DNA of 64,000 nucleotides from Torymus aiolomorphi. Lineage: Eukaryota; Arthropoda; Insecta; Hymenoptera; Torymidae. A program made the position numbers and the translations under genes. This document shows positions 1 through 10,389 of this stretch, piece by piece. The first letter of the stretch is position 1, and every line of letters begins with the position of its first letter. The stretch spans positions 41,630,695 to 41,694,694 of the forward strand of contig CM070876.1 of the NCBI GenBank assembly GCA_036365515.1, given 5' to 3'. The notes below the pieces were generated by a model, which was given only the letters and a program-made list of their open reading frames with translations, ran no database searches and was not told the DNA's origin.

Positions 1-1192
1 ACGGGACTGATCGTTCGACCATCCTCACCTTGGATCTCATAGGTGTTTTCGCCTAGAATATTCACAATCGTGTAGGGCCCCGCGTACTTCGGGGCTAATT
101 TGGCAGAAATCCCCTCAGCTGCTGAGGATAGTACCTTATTCTCTCTCCATACACGATCGCCTAGACAGAATTCTGGAGTTCGACGATGAGCGTCATAATA
201 TTTGGCTTGTCTCGCCTGCTCCGCTTGCGCGTCGGCCGCCGCCCGAACGTGCAATTCGCGGAGCTTGTCCATGCGCGCCACCCAATTATTTATCGCCTCT
301 TGCTGCCCTTGCTCTTCGGCTAACCTGTCTTCCTCCCGCCTTAGTGTCTTCGGTGGGTCAGGCTGTCGGCTGTAAATGAGCATGGCAGGACTTATCTTGG
401 TAGAGCTGTGTTCTGCCGTATTATACACGACGTCAGCTCGTTCTGATGCTCATCCCAGGACCGGTGATTCTCTTCAGCGTAAGACATGATCATGGTCTTC
501 ACCGTTCGGTTCACACGCTCGACGGGATTGGCTTGAGGGTGATATGGTGGTGTAAACGTGTGATGCACGTTTCTCTCCTTTAAGAATGCCTCTAAGGGTG
601 CATTCTTAAATTCAGTCCCATTATCGGAGAGAAACACCTCGGGGACTCCGAACAGCAGACATATTCGTTCGTTGAGCCCTTCTATCACCGATTTGCCATC
701 TGCCCTTTTTATCGGAATTACTTCGATCCAGCGTGTGAACAGGTCCTGGAAGATGAGAATGTATTCGTGGCCGTGCTTGGTTTTAGGGAGGGGTCCCATA
801 ATGTCGCTGGCCACGATTTGCCATGGACGTTCTGTAATGCGACGTCCCATGAATCCTGCTGGAGCGCGCTGTTCGACTTTGCACTGCTGGCAAATTTGGC
901 ACTGGTTCACGTATCAGGCCACATCTCGGGACATGTGTGGCCAATAATACTTCCGCCTTACTCTCTCTAGAGTTTTGTCGCGGCCCAAGTGCCCAGCAGT
1001 TGGAAAGTCATGGCATTCTCTCAGTACTTCGCGTCGCTTTTCGTGAGGGACTGCTAACTTCCATGCATCGTCGTCGCCGAGAGATTCGTCTATGATTTCA
1101 TTAGGGTTGTACTTGTACAGTCGTCCCCCCGCCAGCTTGAACGTGGGGAAGTCGCGCGGCTTCTGTTGAACCTCTTTCACGATCTTGAGGTA
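1..1192 (-). pseudogene. Gypsy-A integrase, broken and cut by the window edge
   Basis: Integrase joins retrotransposon cDNA to host DNA in the nucleus. The zinc-binding domain (about 1100-890) has the H-x6-H pair and the CQIC pair, separated by a TGA at 916-914. The catalytic core (910-392) keeps all three acidic positions: D in VASDIMGP, D in LSDNGTEF and E in NPVERVNR. At about 440-430 a one-base indel moves the C-terminal region into the next frame. That frame stays open to base 1 and has the basic, chromodomain-less tail usual for gypsy integrases. A TGA at 1195-1193 precedes the linker from RNase H, next to a WYL-type junction seen in relatives. Fold and catalytic residues are clear; function is lost to stops. 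Confidence 0.9.
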
Positions 1193-1700
1193 TCAGTGGT
1201 CGTTTGTATCTCGCTCGAGCTCTAACGCGGCGACCGCTGGCTCTTCTTCCTCGAACATCCTTAAAAGGGCATCTGGGACATTGTTCAACGAGCCCTTTCG
1301 ATGTTCGACCGTGAAACTATGGTTCTGCAGCTCCAAAGCCCACCTAGCTAACCTGCCGGTCGAGTTTTGGAGATCACGGAGCCACTTCAAGATGCTATGG
1401 TCCGTGATAACTTTGAAGTCGTAGGCCTCTATATACGGACGGAACTTTTTAATTGCCCAGAGAATTGCTAGGCATTCTCGTTCCGTCACGCTATAATTCC
1501 TCTCGGCTGCGCTCAGAGTTCGATTCGCGAACTCTAGGACTCTTTCATCGCCGTCAATTATTTGGTATAGCACCGCTCCCAGACCTGTATCGCTCGCGTC
1601 AGTTTGCACGACGAACTGCGCGTTAGATACCGGTCTGTGTAGAATCGGTGCAGAAGCTACTAGCGCTTTTAACTTTTAGAAGGCCTCTGCTTGTGGTCAG
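1193..1700 (-). pseudogene. Gypsy-A RNase H and connection domain
   Basis: RNase H removes the RNA strand during cDNA synthesis. The motif QTDASDTGLGAVL gives the first catalytic Asp, ECLAILWA gives the Glu, and ITDHSILKWL gives the next Asp. The domain is about 139 residues from 1609 to 1193, a normal length for gypsy. In the same frame just upstream, a TAA at 1678-1676 interrupts the connection region. The RT frame that ends at 1623 is different from this one, so a small frameshifting deletion lies near 1690-1710. It sits between RT and integrase as expected. Confidence 0.88.
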
Positions 1701-2219
1701 TGGTTCAGCAATTGTGGCGAAGTTCGATAAAAACTTTCTACACCACGAGGCTATTCCTAAGAAGCGTCTCAGCTGACGGAGGTTTTTCGGTACCGGATAT
1801 TCCATGATGGGCTTTATTTTTTCGGGGTCTGGCTTAAAACCATCTCTATTTACCATGACCCCGAGATATTGGACCTCATCACGACAGAATACGCTCTTCT
1901 CGCGATTTATTGTGAGGCCCGCGTTCTGTATCCTGTCCAGAACTCTTTTTAGAACCTCTTTATGCTCCTTGAATGTCTCTGTGACTATTATTATATCGTT
2001 GAGATACGAGTAAGCAAAAGGTTCGAGTTCGGGGCCGATGACTTTGTCAATCAGCCTCTGGAAGGACGCTCCGGCATACGAAAGACCGTAGGGCATTCTC
2101 GTAAATTGGAAAAGCCCTTTGCCTGGCACGGTGAAGGCCGTACTCTCTTTCGACTCCGGACTAGGTGGTATCTGGTGGTACGCACTGCTTAAATCCAACG
2201 TGGAGATGTATCGCGCTTT
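1623..2219 (-). pseudogene. Gypsy-A reverse transcriptase palm, active-site mutant
   Basis: This segment carries the central RT blocks: LDLSSAYHQI, FQFTRMPYGL and the catalytic YxDD box, which here reads YLND. The first catalytic Asp is Asn, encoded AAC at 2000-1998, one G-to-A change from GAC. Downstream, YLGVMVNRDG and the FLG(I)ASW block are recognisable. The frame is the same as the upstream protease-RT segment, from which it is separated only by a TAG at 2222-2220. Known gypsy RTs need both Asp residues for metal binding, so this RT is inferred to be inactive independently of the stop codons. Confidence 0.93.
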
Positions 2220-3139
2220 CTACAGTTTGCGCAAGATACTTTCCATGTATGGTAACGGGTACGCGTCTGGCCTTAACGCTGCGTTAACTTTTCTGAAGTT
2301 CACGCAAGAACGGAACTTCCCGTTTGACTTGCGTACCATTACCACTGGACTTGACCATCCACTTGTCGAGGGTTCTATTATTCCCGCGACTAGCATATCC
2401 TTCACCTGTTTGTGCATCTCTTCCTCGAGTTTCTGAGATACAGGGCAGTACTTCTGTTTAATGGGTCTTGTAGATCCGACGTCTATTGCATGCTCGATCC
2501 ACGAAGTACACCCTAGTGGTGCCAGGCTGCTACCGATCAGCTGAGCTACTAAAGCTTCTACCTCTTTGCGCTGTTCTTCTGTTGGGTCCGCCAACCCTAT
2601 AGCTGATACGGACACGGTGTTGTTTGCGGTTATGGCGGCTACTTCTAACTTTACGCTTGCATCGTCATCCTTGAGATGCAGCGTGTTATCTGTGGGTTCT
2701 AAGACAGCGCTAAACTTCTTAATGATGTTTACCCCCAAGTAGCACTCCGTATCCAGATCTGGCATTATTGCGACGCGCACTTCTTTGCACACGCCAGCCA
2801 CGACCATGGGCAGATACACATAGCCAACCACTGCTATGCTTTGCCCGTTTGCCACCCGTGCGGTTAGGCCGCTGGCTGGGATTAACTCTTTTCCACAAGC
2901 CTTATGGAGCTGTGGGCCGATGGAATTCATCCCAGTCCATGAAGCTCCTGTATCGAAGAGTGCTCGTAGCCTGTAACCGGCTACACCTACTTGAAGCCAC
3001 CATCGCGAGCAAGTTTCTTGGTTGACTTCATTCGGTTGAATCACGGACACTTCTTCGCTCTCCACTCCAGACGATTGGACCGAGTTACCCTCGGTCTCTG
3101 GTGAGAGAGCTGGGGGCGGGTATGTGGTCGTATTTACCT
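2220..3139 (-). pseudogene. Gypsy-A protease and N-terminal reverse transcriptase
   Basis: The segment begins with an aspartic protease: LFDTGASWTGM holds the catalytic DTG at 2954-2946, about 38 codons into the open segment that starts with GTG at 3065. It continues into the RT N-terminus with the SGWSSPVVMVRKSNGKFR block and DAYPLPYMESIL, then meets a TAG at 2222-2220. The pol frame is open upstream to the slippery heptamer at 3146-3140. It has no good ATG of its own, so translation as a gag-pol fusion by -1 frameshifting is the likely route. The protease would cut the polyprotein inside the particle. Confidence 0.9.
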
Positions 3140-3146
3140 GCCCCCC
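3134..3146 (-). promoter_or_regulatory. Gag-pol -1 ribosomal frameshift site (GGGGGGC)
   Basis: On the minus strand gag ends CAG GGG GGC AGG TAA. The heptamer G GGG GGC (3146-3140) fits the X XXY YYZ rule in the zero frame and lies one codon before the gag TAA (3136-3134). A -1 slip puts ribosomes into the open pol frame (CAG GTA AAT ACG), which runs into protease. A downstream stimulatory structure was not folded. The site, its frame and the open product all agree. Confidence 0.8.
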
Positions 3147-4629
3147 TGGCCGTTTCCCTGTTGGTTTCCGGCAGCATTGGGCTTGTTGCCTCCCTTCTGC
3201 TCATATCCGGGTTCTCTTCGGTATTCTGGCCTTTGTGGAGCTCCGTTATTTCTTGGACTTTGCGGCCTAGCCTGGTGGGTCGAACTACTACCCCCATTAG
3301 GCTGGTTTGTAATTTGCCCGACCTCCCGCCGCCTATTTTCCCAGTTACCCTTCTTCTTAGGTTTTCTGGTTGGCGGCAGGCTAGGCTTTTGCCCCTTGTT
3401 CTCGTCGGTGCTTTTCTTTGTCAAAGCCGATAAGCATTCGGCCGTGACCCGACGGAACATAGCCTCGAGGCTCTCTCGAGGCTCATGCTGTTGGTGCCCC
3501 ATCGCCGCCACACCTGGATTCTGCTTTTTCCGCTGATCCGTGGGCGGCTCTGTCGGCACGTACGCAAATTCTGGCATGTACGTGCGCTCGGGCGGTGGTG
3601 GCGAGTGATACAACTTATCTGCCGCGAGCGCTAATTCGGCTTCCCGTGCCAGGTCCAGGAGCCCTCGGTAATCCGTAATTTGATTTCGCATTACCATCTT
3701 TTGCAGTTCTGGGCGCATGTTCCGGTGCAACATGTCTAAGTGTTGAGCGATGCTAGGCACCGAAACCAACTTTAGGATCATGGCTTGTAGATTTACTATG
3801 TAATTACGCGTAAGTTCATTTCTGCCTTGAGTCCTCGCGTTTATTTCCGCCATGACGCGCTGCTGATGTCCCCTGTCCCCGCCATACATGTGCGTTATGG
3901 CCTCTACGAAATTTGGCCACGATCGCCATGTGTGGCGGTTACTCCAGTACCAGGTGGCTGCTACCCCAGTTAGGAGCTCTGACAACGACGAGAGCACCTC
4001 GTCGTGTGTCAGATTAGCTAGAGTTTTGCATTCCTGTATTCTTGTGAGGAATAACTCGACGCGCTGCTCCTTTGAGGACGCTGAGAACCTGATGTGCCAT
4101 TTTCGGACTATCTGGCCCACAACACGGTTCGTCTGCTAAGGCAAATACGTGTGCCTCTCAGACGGGTCCTGGGTCGCACCATTCCTAGTCTGGCGCTGGG
4201 AAGAATTTCTGATATTATTCCTCCCAGCCTCTGTTGGGGACTGGAGACTCGGGCTGCTGCTGTTAAACTCCGCATACGTGAACGTGTCTTGGAAGTTCAC
4301 ATGCGGTGATCCTCGTCTACGGCCCGTGCTTGGGGGTTGAACTCCCTCCAAGTGCGTACTTGAGGTTGGATTTCGAGCTCCTTGAAGTATTCGTACATTC
4401 TCTTTAAGCTCTTCAACCTCTTCGACGAGTGTTTTGATCACCGCCAGTAGCTGCTCCGATAATATACTGTCTCCGACTGCTATCCCAGCGGTTTGCGACT
4501 CACGTTGTCGTGGCCACTCCAAGTTTTGCGGCTGTGGCCGATTTCGCGATTGCTGCCAGAACCCTTGCTGCCCATTTCGTGCTAACAACGACTCTTTTTC
4601 GTAGTTGCGTTTGTATTGTCGTTGCCTGC

Positions 4630-4815
4630 GCTGCTCTTCCAGGAGCACTTGCTGCCGCTGCTGCTGCTCCTGCTGTTGTTGCTGTTGCTGCCGTCGCTGC
4701 TGCTCCATCTGCTGTTACTGCCTTTGCTTCTGCTGCATTTGCTGCTGCTGCAGTTGCTGCTGCTGCATTTGCTGCTGCTGCAGTTGTTACTGTTGGAGTT
4801 GTTGCTGTTGAAGCT
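4630..4815 (-). repeat. CAG/CAA-type trinucleotide tract inside gag
   Basis: An interrupted run of CAG and CAA codons (seen as CTG/TTG on the plus strand) encodes long Gln stretches in gag. Two of the three gag stop codons (4789-4787 and 4717-4715) fall inside it, each a CAA turned into TAA. The tract could expand or contract by slippage. Confidence 0.85.
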
Positions 4816-5323
4816 GGCCCTCGGCTTCGGCTGGAGATGTCCCGGTGGGTGCTGCAGAGCTCAATATCTCTGTCCCGGAACCCTCCTGGGCATTTGCCTC
4901 TTCCGCTGGCTCCACCACTACATTATGTGCTTGTTGTGGAGCGTTCATCCTCCGAGACTCCGAGAGTTTCTGCATCACTATCGGGTCATCAAGGAGCGTT
5001 ATGAACGGGTGCGGGTGGTCTAGGTCAGTATTGGGATCCACAATAGTCGACCCAGATTTGTTCATCAGCGTTAAGTCGATGAACGCCCTTCGGGACTGCT
5101 CGCGTTTAGCAAACGCTTGCTGCTCCGACATCTCCGGCTCTGGCACGAAATCGGCGGCACTATAATCGCCCATAAGCCACTTGATCGCTGTCAGCATATT
5201 TACTGACTGCAGATCTGACTGCTGTAGACAAAGGGCTTGCATAGCCTCGATAATTTCCTCTTCAGGCTGTGTATACGCCCAATTGAGTATCGCAGATTCC
5301 GCAAACTGCGATGACCGGGCCAT

Positions 5324-6270
5324 GGTGTCAATTGGCTGTGCGCTTCCCCACGAACTTACTTTACTAGCGCGAGTAGTATCCGGATTGATGGCAGAGAGAG
5401 TTTGCCTTTTCAACCCGTGAGCTAGCTTTTTCAACGCCAACCCGGGTTATTTTCTAAGAGCTACGGCGGTTGCTCTTAACCTCGATAACGCACGAGGATT
5501 TCCTGTATGTGGCTCTAAAAAAAAATAATAGCTATTTCTGTAAGTAATTACGATTTGTAATTAATTACGCTCCACTACTCGCACTTGTAATTTTAAAATA
5601 AATATATGTGAAAAAAATATATATATATGTGTGTCAAAACGGACAATATCACCAAGCACAAAAAAAATAAATACAATTTTCACCTAAAAAAATTAAAAAC
5701 CAATTTTAAAGTTCGAGGGGATTTTTGCGCTCGAGTTTTTACTCAGGCGCACAGTCAACTTTTTGTTCCGAGAGGGCTTGCCAACTTTCTCTCGATTTTC
5801 CACTAACTACACGAGCAAAGAGAAAAAATTTTATTTTTCTTCAAAAAAAATAATTCGTACCCGAAAGACGAGAGAAAGAAAGAAAAAAAAAATTTCTGAG
5901 TCAAGAAAAAAATTAATTAAGAAAAAAAATTAATTATTGCTTAAAAAAAATTTTTGTCGTTAAAAAAAACTAATTGTTATTAAAAAAAATTAAATGTTAA
6001 AAACAATTATCCAACGTACATAAATTTCGCGATCAAGATCTCTTCTCGTCGGCACTCTAGGTCGAGGGTTATTGGCTATCGCTTGTCTAACCTTTTGCCC
6101 GCACTCTCGCAACAGCATGGCTGTGTCACGCACACGCACACACGCGCCTACGAGCTGCGGCACGAAGAGCCTTTCTTTGCAGCTTACGCTCAGCTACGCT
6201 GCTGAGCTTCTTCGCGCCAAGCTTCGCCGCGAATCACGTACGCGCCGCGGGTCCTTCTCCACCCCCAAAA
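5324..6270 (-). other. Gypsy-A 5' leader, A-rich on the plus strand
   Basis: About 940 bases lie between the primer-binding site and the first gag ATG. Roughly 5515-6010 is strongly A-rich, with many runs of 6-10 A on the plus strand (T-rich in the element's sense). I see no ORF or structured RNA element that I can name. A similar A-rich leader precedes Gypsy-B gag. Confidence 0.6.
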
Positions 6271-6283
6271 CGTTGTGGCGCCA
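6271..6283 (-). other. Gypsy-A primer-binding site
   Basis: On the minus strand TGGCGCCACAACG begins two bases (AC) after the LTR terminus CGTTACA. TGG plus a short complement to a tRNA 3' end, immediately downstream of the 5' LTR, is the normal minus-strand primer site. I cannot assign the tRNA. Confidence 0.8.
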
Positions 6284-6285
6284 GT

Positions 6286-7350
6286 TGTAACGGGATGGCT
6301 AGTGGGGGAAAATCCCAACAAACCACAGGCCAGCGATGCCCTAGAACACGGTGCCGCGGGTGTCAGACTAACATGACTTGCCCGGGGATCTGCTCCTGGA
6401 ATCCCGAAAACAACGCGAAGATCGCACACGAACTTCGCTTTCCAACTAATTGGATCGCTGAGTGAAAAGCGCGTGCTCGAAGAGTAAAGCGCGCGGCCGC
6501 TATGCTCAGATATGAAAACGACCGGCGGAGTCGTTTTCCCGCGGAGGCGGCGGTATCCGGGAGAAGGACAGGTAGTAATGAACAACGCGACGAGTAACTA
6601 GATATCACAGTATATTAAAACCAATAGTAATTACAAGCACCTAGCAAGTGGTGGTTAAAACAATAAGTTAGTTCGCGCGCGACAGTTAAGATTCAAACGC
6701 GCGAACAATACGGCGCGCGGCGAAGCTGCTAATATCGCGCGCGGTGTTAAAGTACGGCGGGCTGACACACACCCGCCCGTACACGGCACAGAAAGCTTGC
6801 ACGGGGCGATTTCCGTGCGAGCCTTTACAATAAACCCGCGAAAGGAGAGTAGAAAACTTACGTTAAGAAGGAGCAACCGGTGTACTCGGCTCTCTCTCGC
6901 TCTCTGTCGCTCGCACAGCAGTTGCGCTCTCTCTCTCTCTTACTCGCTGTATTGGGTCGGCAGGCGGGCTGGCTGCCGGCTCCTCGCTCGCTGTCTCGTG
7001 TGGCTCACGCAGCTCGGGATCGCTCTCTCTCTCTCTCTGTCTCTCTTTCACACGCATACGCTGTACTCGACGCCTCCACTACACTCGCGGTAACTATAAA
7101 AAGCTAGGACGGCGCGGACGAGGTAACTTTTGAGAGACACGCTGGAGAGAAGTTCTCGGCACGATGGCAGACACGAAGATGGCTGCCGTGACTCGCATAA
7201 AGCCGTAGCAGCTTCGCGGGTACGCGACGGGCATATTACGCGTCGCGAGACCGTTCTAATCCGGTCAGAATGCTCGCGCCCCCCAGTGAGCATGCCTGCT
7301 CGGCGCGGGTAATTCGAATCTCGAATTACCTAACTCGCGCACGCGTTACA
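6286..7350 (-). repeat. Gypsy-A 5' LTR (1065 bp)
   Basis: Terminal inverted repeats TGTAACG at 6286-6292 and CGTTACA at 7344-7350 bound a GC-rich 1065-bp block that is followed by a primer-binding site. It includes CT-rich runs and short palindromic GCGCGC stretches. It should hold the promoter and poly(A) signal, but I could not place a TATA box with confidence. The other LTR is outside the window, so age cannot be estimated. Confidence 0.85.
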
Positions 7351-8399
7351 GTTCAATTGTTTATTTACTTATTTATTTATAGTTGGAAGTAGACAAGTTA
7401 TTGTGATTTTGCGGTCACCATTTCGGATCAGAATTCCGAAATTTTGATTTGTTAGGAAAACTAGTAATTGAAATTAATATTTTGCTATTTGTATTCATTT
7501 ATATATATATATTTGTTATAATGGTTCAATTTCATTGGTTTTACGTTATTAAAAAAAAAATTTCTTAATTTTTATTAATTGATCATGGTTTAATGTTTTT
7601 AATTAAATAATTTATTGTGAATAATTTTATGTTGTTTATTCTACTTATTAAATATGTCCCTTAGCAGTTTTGTCAAAAGACGAAAACTTTAATCACACTA
7701 AGTTAAATAGTTAGGTATTATGGCAAGTCGATGTTTCTCTCGTGAATAGTGGTTTAACCTTTAGAGGGCCGGAAAACCACTAAAATGGCACATCCCCTTA
7801 TCGACATTTTGTCTACGTTCAATCAATGATATAAGATACCTTTTGTCCCAATTTTTTAAGGTGAATTTCCCTCTCAAAATCCCGGCCCTCTAAAGGTTAA
7901 TACAAGAGATCGCTAATTCTTATGAAAAATTGGATTAAAAAAAATGAATATTATTAGTAGGTATCTTTTTGATACTATTTAATGAATTATTTAATTATTT
8001 ATTTATTTATTATTAATTAATCGTCAGTTATTTACCCTTAATGTAAGATATTTATTTATAACTATTAGAAAAATAATTTGTGAATTAAAATGATTATTAA
8101 TATTTTGTTGATTATTTTCAATAATTGAGTAACTAAATAAATAATTATTTATTTTAACTGTTCTATTTATTGGTTTTAATGTATGTGTAGTGTACAGTCC
8201 TTCTCTGTTATTTAAATACATTAATATTTGTTTCGGTTTTTCGTAGTAATGTCTGTGATTTACTAAAGGTTCTAAAAGTTGGGCTTGCATTTTCCGTAAT
8301 TGGTACTTTCTACCTGCTCGTTTTTGTCGTGGCATCTATCTTGATCGGGGAGAGGAGAAGAACAGAGGTGAGTGCAACAGTGCTGCATCTGACAATTCT
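7351..8399. other. AT-rich spacer, no gene seen apart from one MITE
   Basis: The stretch is dominated by A/T and short TTTA/ATTT motifs. ORFs here are short, have low-complexity composition and resemble nothing known. The only structured feature is the TTAA-flanked MITE at 7758-7896. Confidence 0.6.
7758..7896. mobile_element. TTAA-flanked MITE, 139 bp
   Basis: The element starts CCTTTAGAGGGCCGG and ends with its exact reverse complement (15-bp perfect inverted repeats). It is flanked by TTAA at 7754-7757 and 7897-7900. TTAA duplication is the hallmark of piggyBac-type transposition, so I infer a non-autonomous piggyBac-like MITE. It has no coding capacity. Confidence 0.85.
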
Positions 8400-8560
8400 G
8401 TATTGAGGAAGGTTCGAGTGCGAAAGTGCCGCACCTTACGAACTGTATTGGGGAAGGTTCGAGTGCGAAAGTGCCGCACCTTACGAACTGCATTGAGGAA
8501 GGTTTGAGTGCGAAAGTGCCACACCTTACGAACTGTGTTGAGGAAGGTTGATAGATGTCA
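8400..8560. repeat. 45-bp tandem repeat, about three copies
   Basis: The motif AAGGTTCGAGTGCGAAAGTG recurs at about 8409, 8454 and 8499, followed each time by a CACCTTACGAACTG block, with a partial fourth copy. Copies differ by only a few bases. The six-frame ORFs that cross it (e.g. 8524-8336) are repeat artefacts. Confidence 0.85.
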
Positions 8561-9174
8561 AGTCAAAATCTAACAGACTCAGTTTAAAAAAAAAAAAAAA
8601 AAATTGTTTAAAAAAAATTTTCAAAGCTTTAAATTGGAGACTTGGTAATCTTATTTATTAACGCGAAATAAGGTAGTCTACTATTTTGTTGAATTTACGT
8701 TTCTCTTCTTCGGTTTCAGTTTGTTTGTTACTTTCTAATAAGTCGTTTAATTCAATTTCGATGTAAAAATCTATATTTGCAGGAGGAATGCCTGCCAAGA
8801 GTGCTTATTTTCTTATTTTTCTCTTTTTACTTCCTCTCTTTTTAATTGTTCCTGTCATGAAATATAAATTTATAATTTGAAGAAAGAAAGGATTACTTTT
8901 GCATCAAGGGCCGCCGGTGCAAGCCTTCCTAAGTCACAAATTAGCAGATGAGTTCCCTCGAGTCCGCTGGTTAAAGCGTACTCGTAAACTCGCTGGTTAA
9001 AGCGTGTTCTAAATGAGTTGATGAATTTCCCTTGAATCCGCTGGTTAAAACGTACTCGTAAACCCGCTGGTTAAAGCGTGTTCTAAATGAAAATGATTGT
9101 GACCTTGCAAGATAGTGATTCCTTCAATCCCTTTGTTATTAAAAATAATTTTTTTAATCCTTGTTAATGAGCAA
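8561..9174. other. Non-coding stretch with a two-unit CGCTGGTTAAAGCGT repeat
   Basis: AT-rich DNA. At about 8950-9095 the motif CGCTGGTTAAAGCGT occurs four times in two ~74-bp units that also share GTTCTAAATGA. Nothing else is recognised. Confidence 0.6.
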
Positions 9175-9178
9175 TTAA

Positions 9179-9318
9179 CCTTTAGGCTGCGGGGAAATTT
9201 CAGTACAAATGGACCTCTCAGAATATGTAAAATGTATACATAATATCACTGGATATTTCAGATAGAGTCGCTGACCTGACTGCTGGTCCATATATGGACC
9301 AGCCCTGCAGCTAAAAGG
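9179..9318. mobile_element. TTAA-flanked MITE, 140 bp
   Basis: The ends CCTTTAGGCTGCGGGG and CCCTGCAGCTAAAAGG are imperfect inverted repeats flanked by TTAA at 9175-9178 and 9319-9322. Size and the CCTTTAG start match the MITE at 7758, but the interior differs and holds the palindrome GGTCCATATATGGACC. Likely piggyBac-like and non-autonomous. Confidence 0.8.
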
Positions 9319-9322
9319 TTAA

Positions 9323-10389
9323 GAAGAGAGAGTATATATGTAAAAAAAAATTTCAGTTTAGTTTCAGAGAAAAAAAAAGAAAAAAAACTTATAGTTTAAG
9401 TAAAATTTATTTTGATTTTAAGATTTATTTAATTATTTAAAAGCAAAGAATAGTTAAATTTGTTTTGTAACAACTTTATTAATTTTTTTTTGGTAATTAG
9501 AATATAATAATCGTATTCAGTTATTTCTTTAATTAATTTTGTTAGTAATTTTTTTATGTAATTAATTTGTTGATAAATTTTTACTCTTTTAATTCAGTTT
9601 TCTTCTTACGGGAGGAGTCTTCCTCTCTCGTAAGATTGTTCTTTATTAATTTCTGATTTTAAATTGGTTTTATTATTTTTGATTATTTAAGCAGTGATCG
9701 ACTACCAGTCCATGCACTGCTTACGCGAAAATATTCTTCTTAATCTGAATATTGCGATGAACTACCAGTTTATGCGCAATGATTCATTCTATATGGGTGA
9801 TGTATTGAACTTCCAGTTCACACACAGCCCCGTTTAGTATTAAATTTTATCTTATTCGTTTTTTGTATTTTATTCGCCTTTGCGTTTTTATTTTATTTCA
9901 TTTTATTCCATTCAATTTCCGAAGATAATTTGTTTATAAGAAAATATTTGTTTAATCTAAATATTGTGATGAACTACCAGTTTATGCACGATATTTTATT
10001 CTTACTTAGGTAATGTATTGAACTTCCAGTTCACACACACTCCTGATTAATATTTATTTTATATTTTATTCGTCTTGATTTAGTTTTTCGTATTCATTCG
10101 CTTTTGCGTTTTAATTTTATTTCATTTTATTTCATATTCATATTCAATTTATCTCGTATTCTTGGGTTATATTTTTCCCAGTTGAATTATTTTGTTAATC
10201 TTATTTATTAATTTATTTATTTTATTCAATCTTCTTTTATTCTTTTTCTTTATACTTGTCTTTAATAATTCTTTATATCTTCATTTATCGTTTATCGGTA
10301 ACTTTTTGTACCTCTTTTCTATTTATATCAAAGTTAAAATTTTTTTTATCTCGGACCGAAAAATGAAACAATGATATAATAAAAACCAC
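9323..10389. other. AT-rich spacer with a ~210-bp two-unit tandem repeat
   Basis: Units near 9727-9900 and 9937-10110 share GAACTACCAGTTTATGC followed by GTATTGAACTTCCAGTTCAC and then a TTTTATTCG-rich stretch. A related motif (AACTTCTAGTTTATGCAC) reappears at about 12350, beyond the GCTTCC-family copy at 10390-12273. That copy therefore seems to have inserted into this repeat field. No gene seen. Confidence 0.6.

Larger units (their letters stand above)
3134..5323 (-). pseudogene. Gypsy-A gag (capsid-nucleocapsid precursor), three internal stops
   Basis: One reading frame runs from upstream of 5323 to the TAA at 3136-3134, about 730 codons from the first in-frame ATG (5323-5321). It is cut by TAA at 4789-4787, TAA at 4717-4715 and TAG at 4138-4136, all one C-to-T change from Gln codons. 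The N-terminal 170 residues are unassigned. A Gln-rich tract follows (about 4815-4630), then the capsid-like region (4120-3600) with a W-rich centre (TWYWSNRHTW) and the AREAELALAAD segment common in gypsy gags. The tail is basic and rich in G, N, Q and P, with no CCHC knuckle. The frame is open above 5323 to a TAA, but only TTG is available there as an earlier start. Confidence 0.82.
1..7350 (-). mobile_element. Gypsy-A: Ty3/gypsy LTR retrotransposon, degenerate, 3' end outside window
   Basis: Read on the minus strand, the order is 5' LTR (7350-6286), primer-binding site, A-rich leader, gag, protease, reverse transcriptase, RNase H and integrase, which is the Ty3/gypsy order (integrase last). 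The window starts inside the C-terminal part of integrase, so the 3' LTR is not visible. The LTR ends TGTAACG/CGTTACA are perfect inverted repeats. The coding region carries seven in-frame stop codons and at least two frameshifting indels besides the gag-pol shift, and the RT active site reads YLND. I infer a dead copy that once encoded a complete gag-pol element. Confidence 0.93.

Noticed and set aside
8336..8560. Possible CRISPR-like array
   Set aside because: The 45-bp units are directly adjacent with no unique spacers, and the context is eukaryotic. The ~153-bp satellite was rejected for the same reason.
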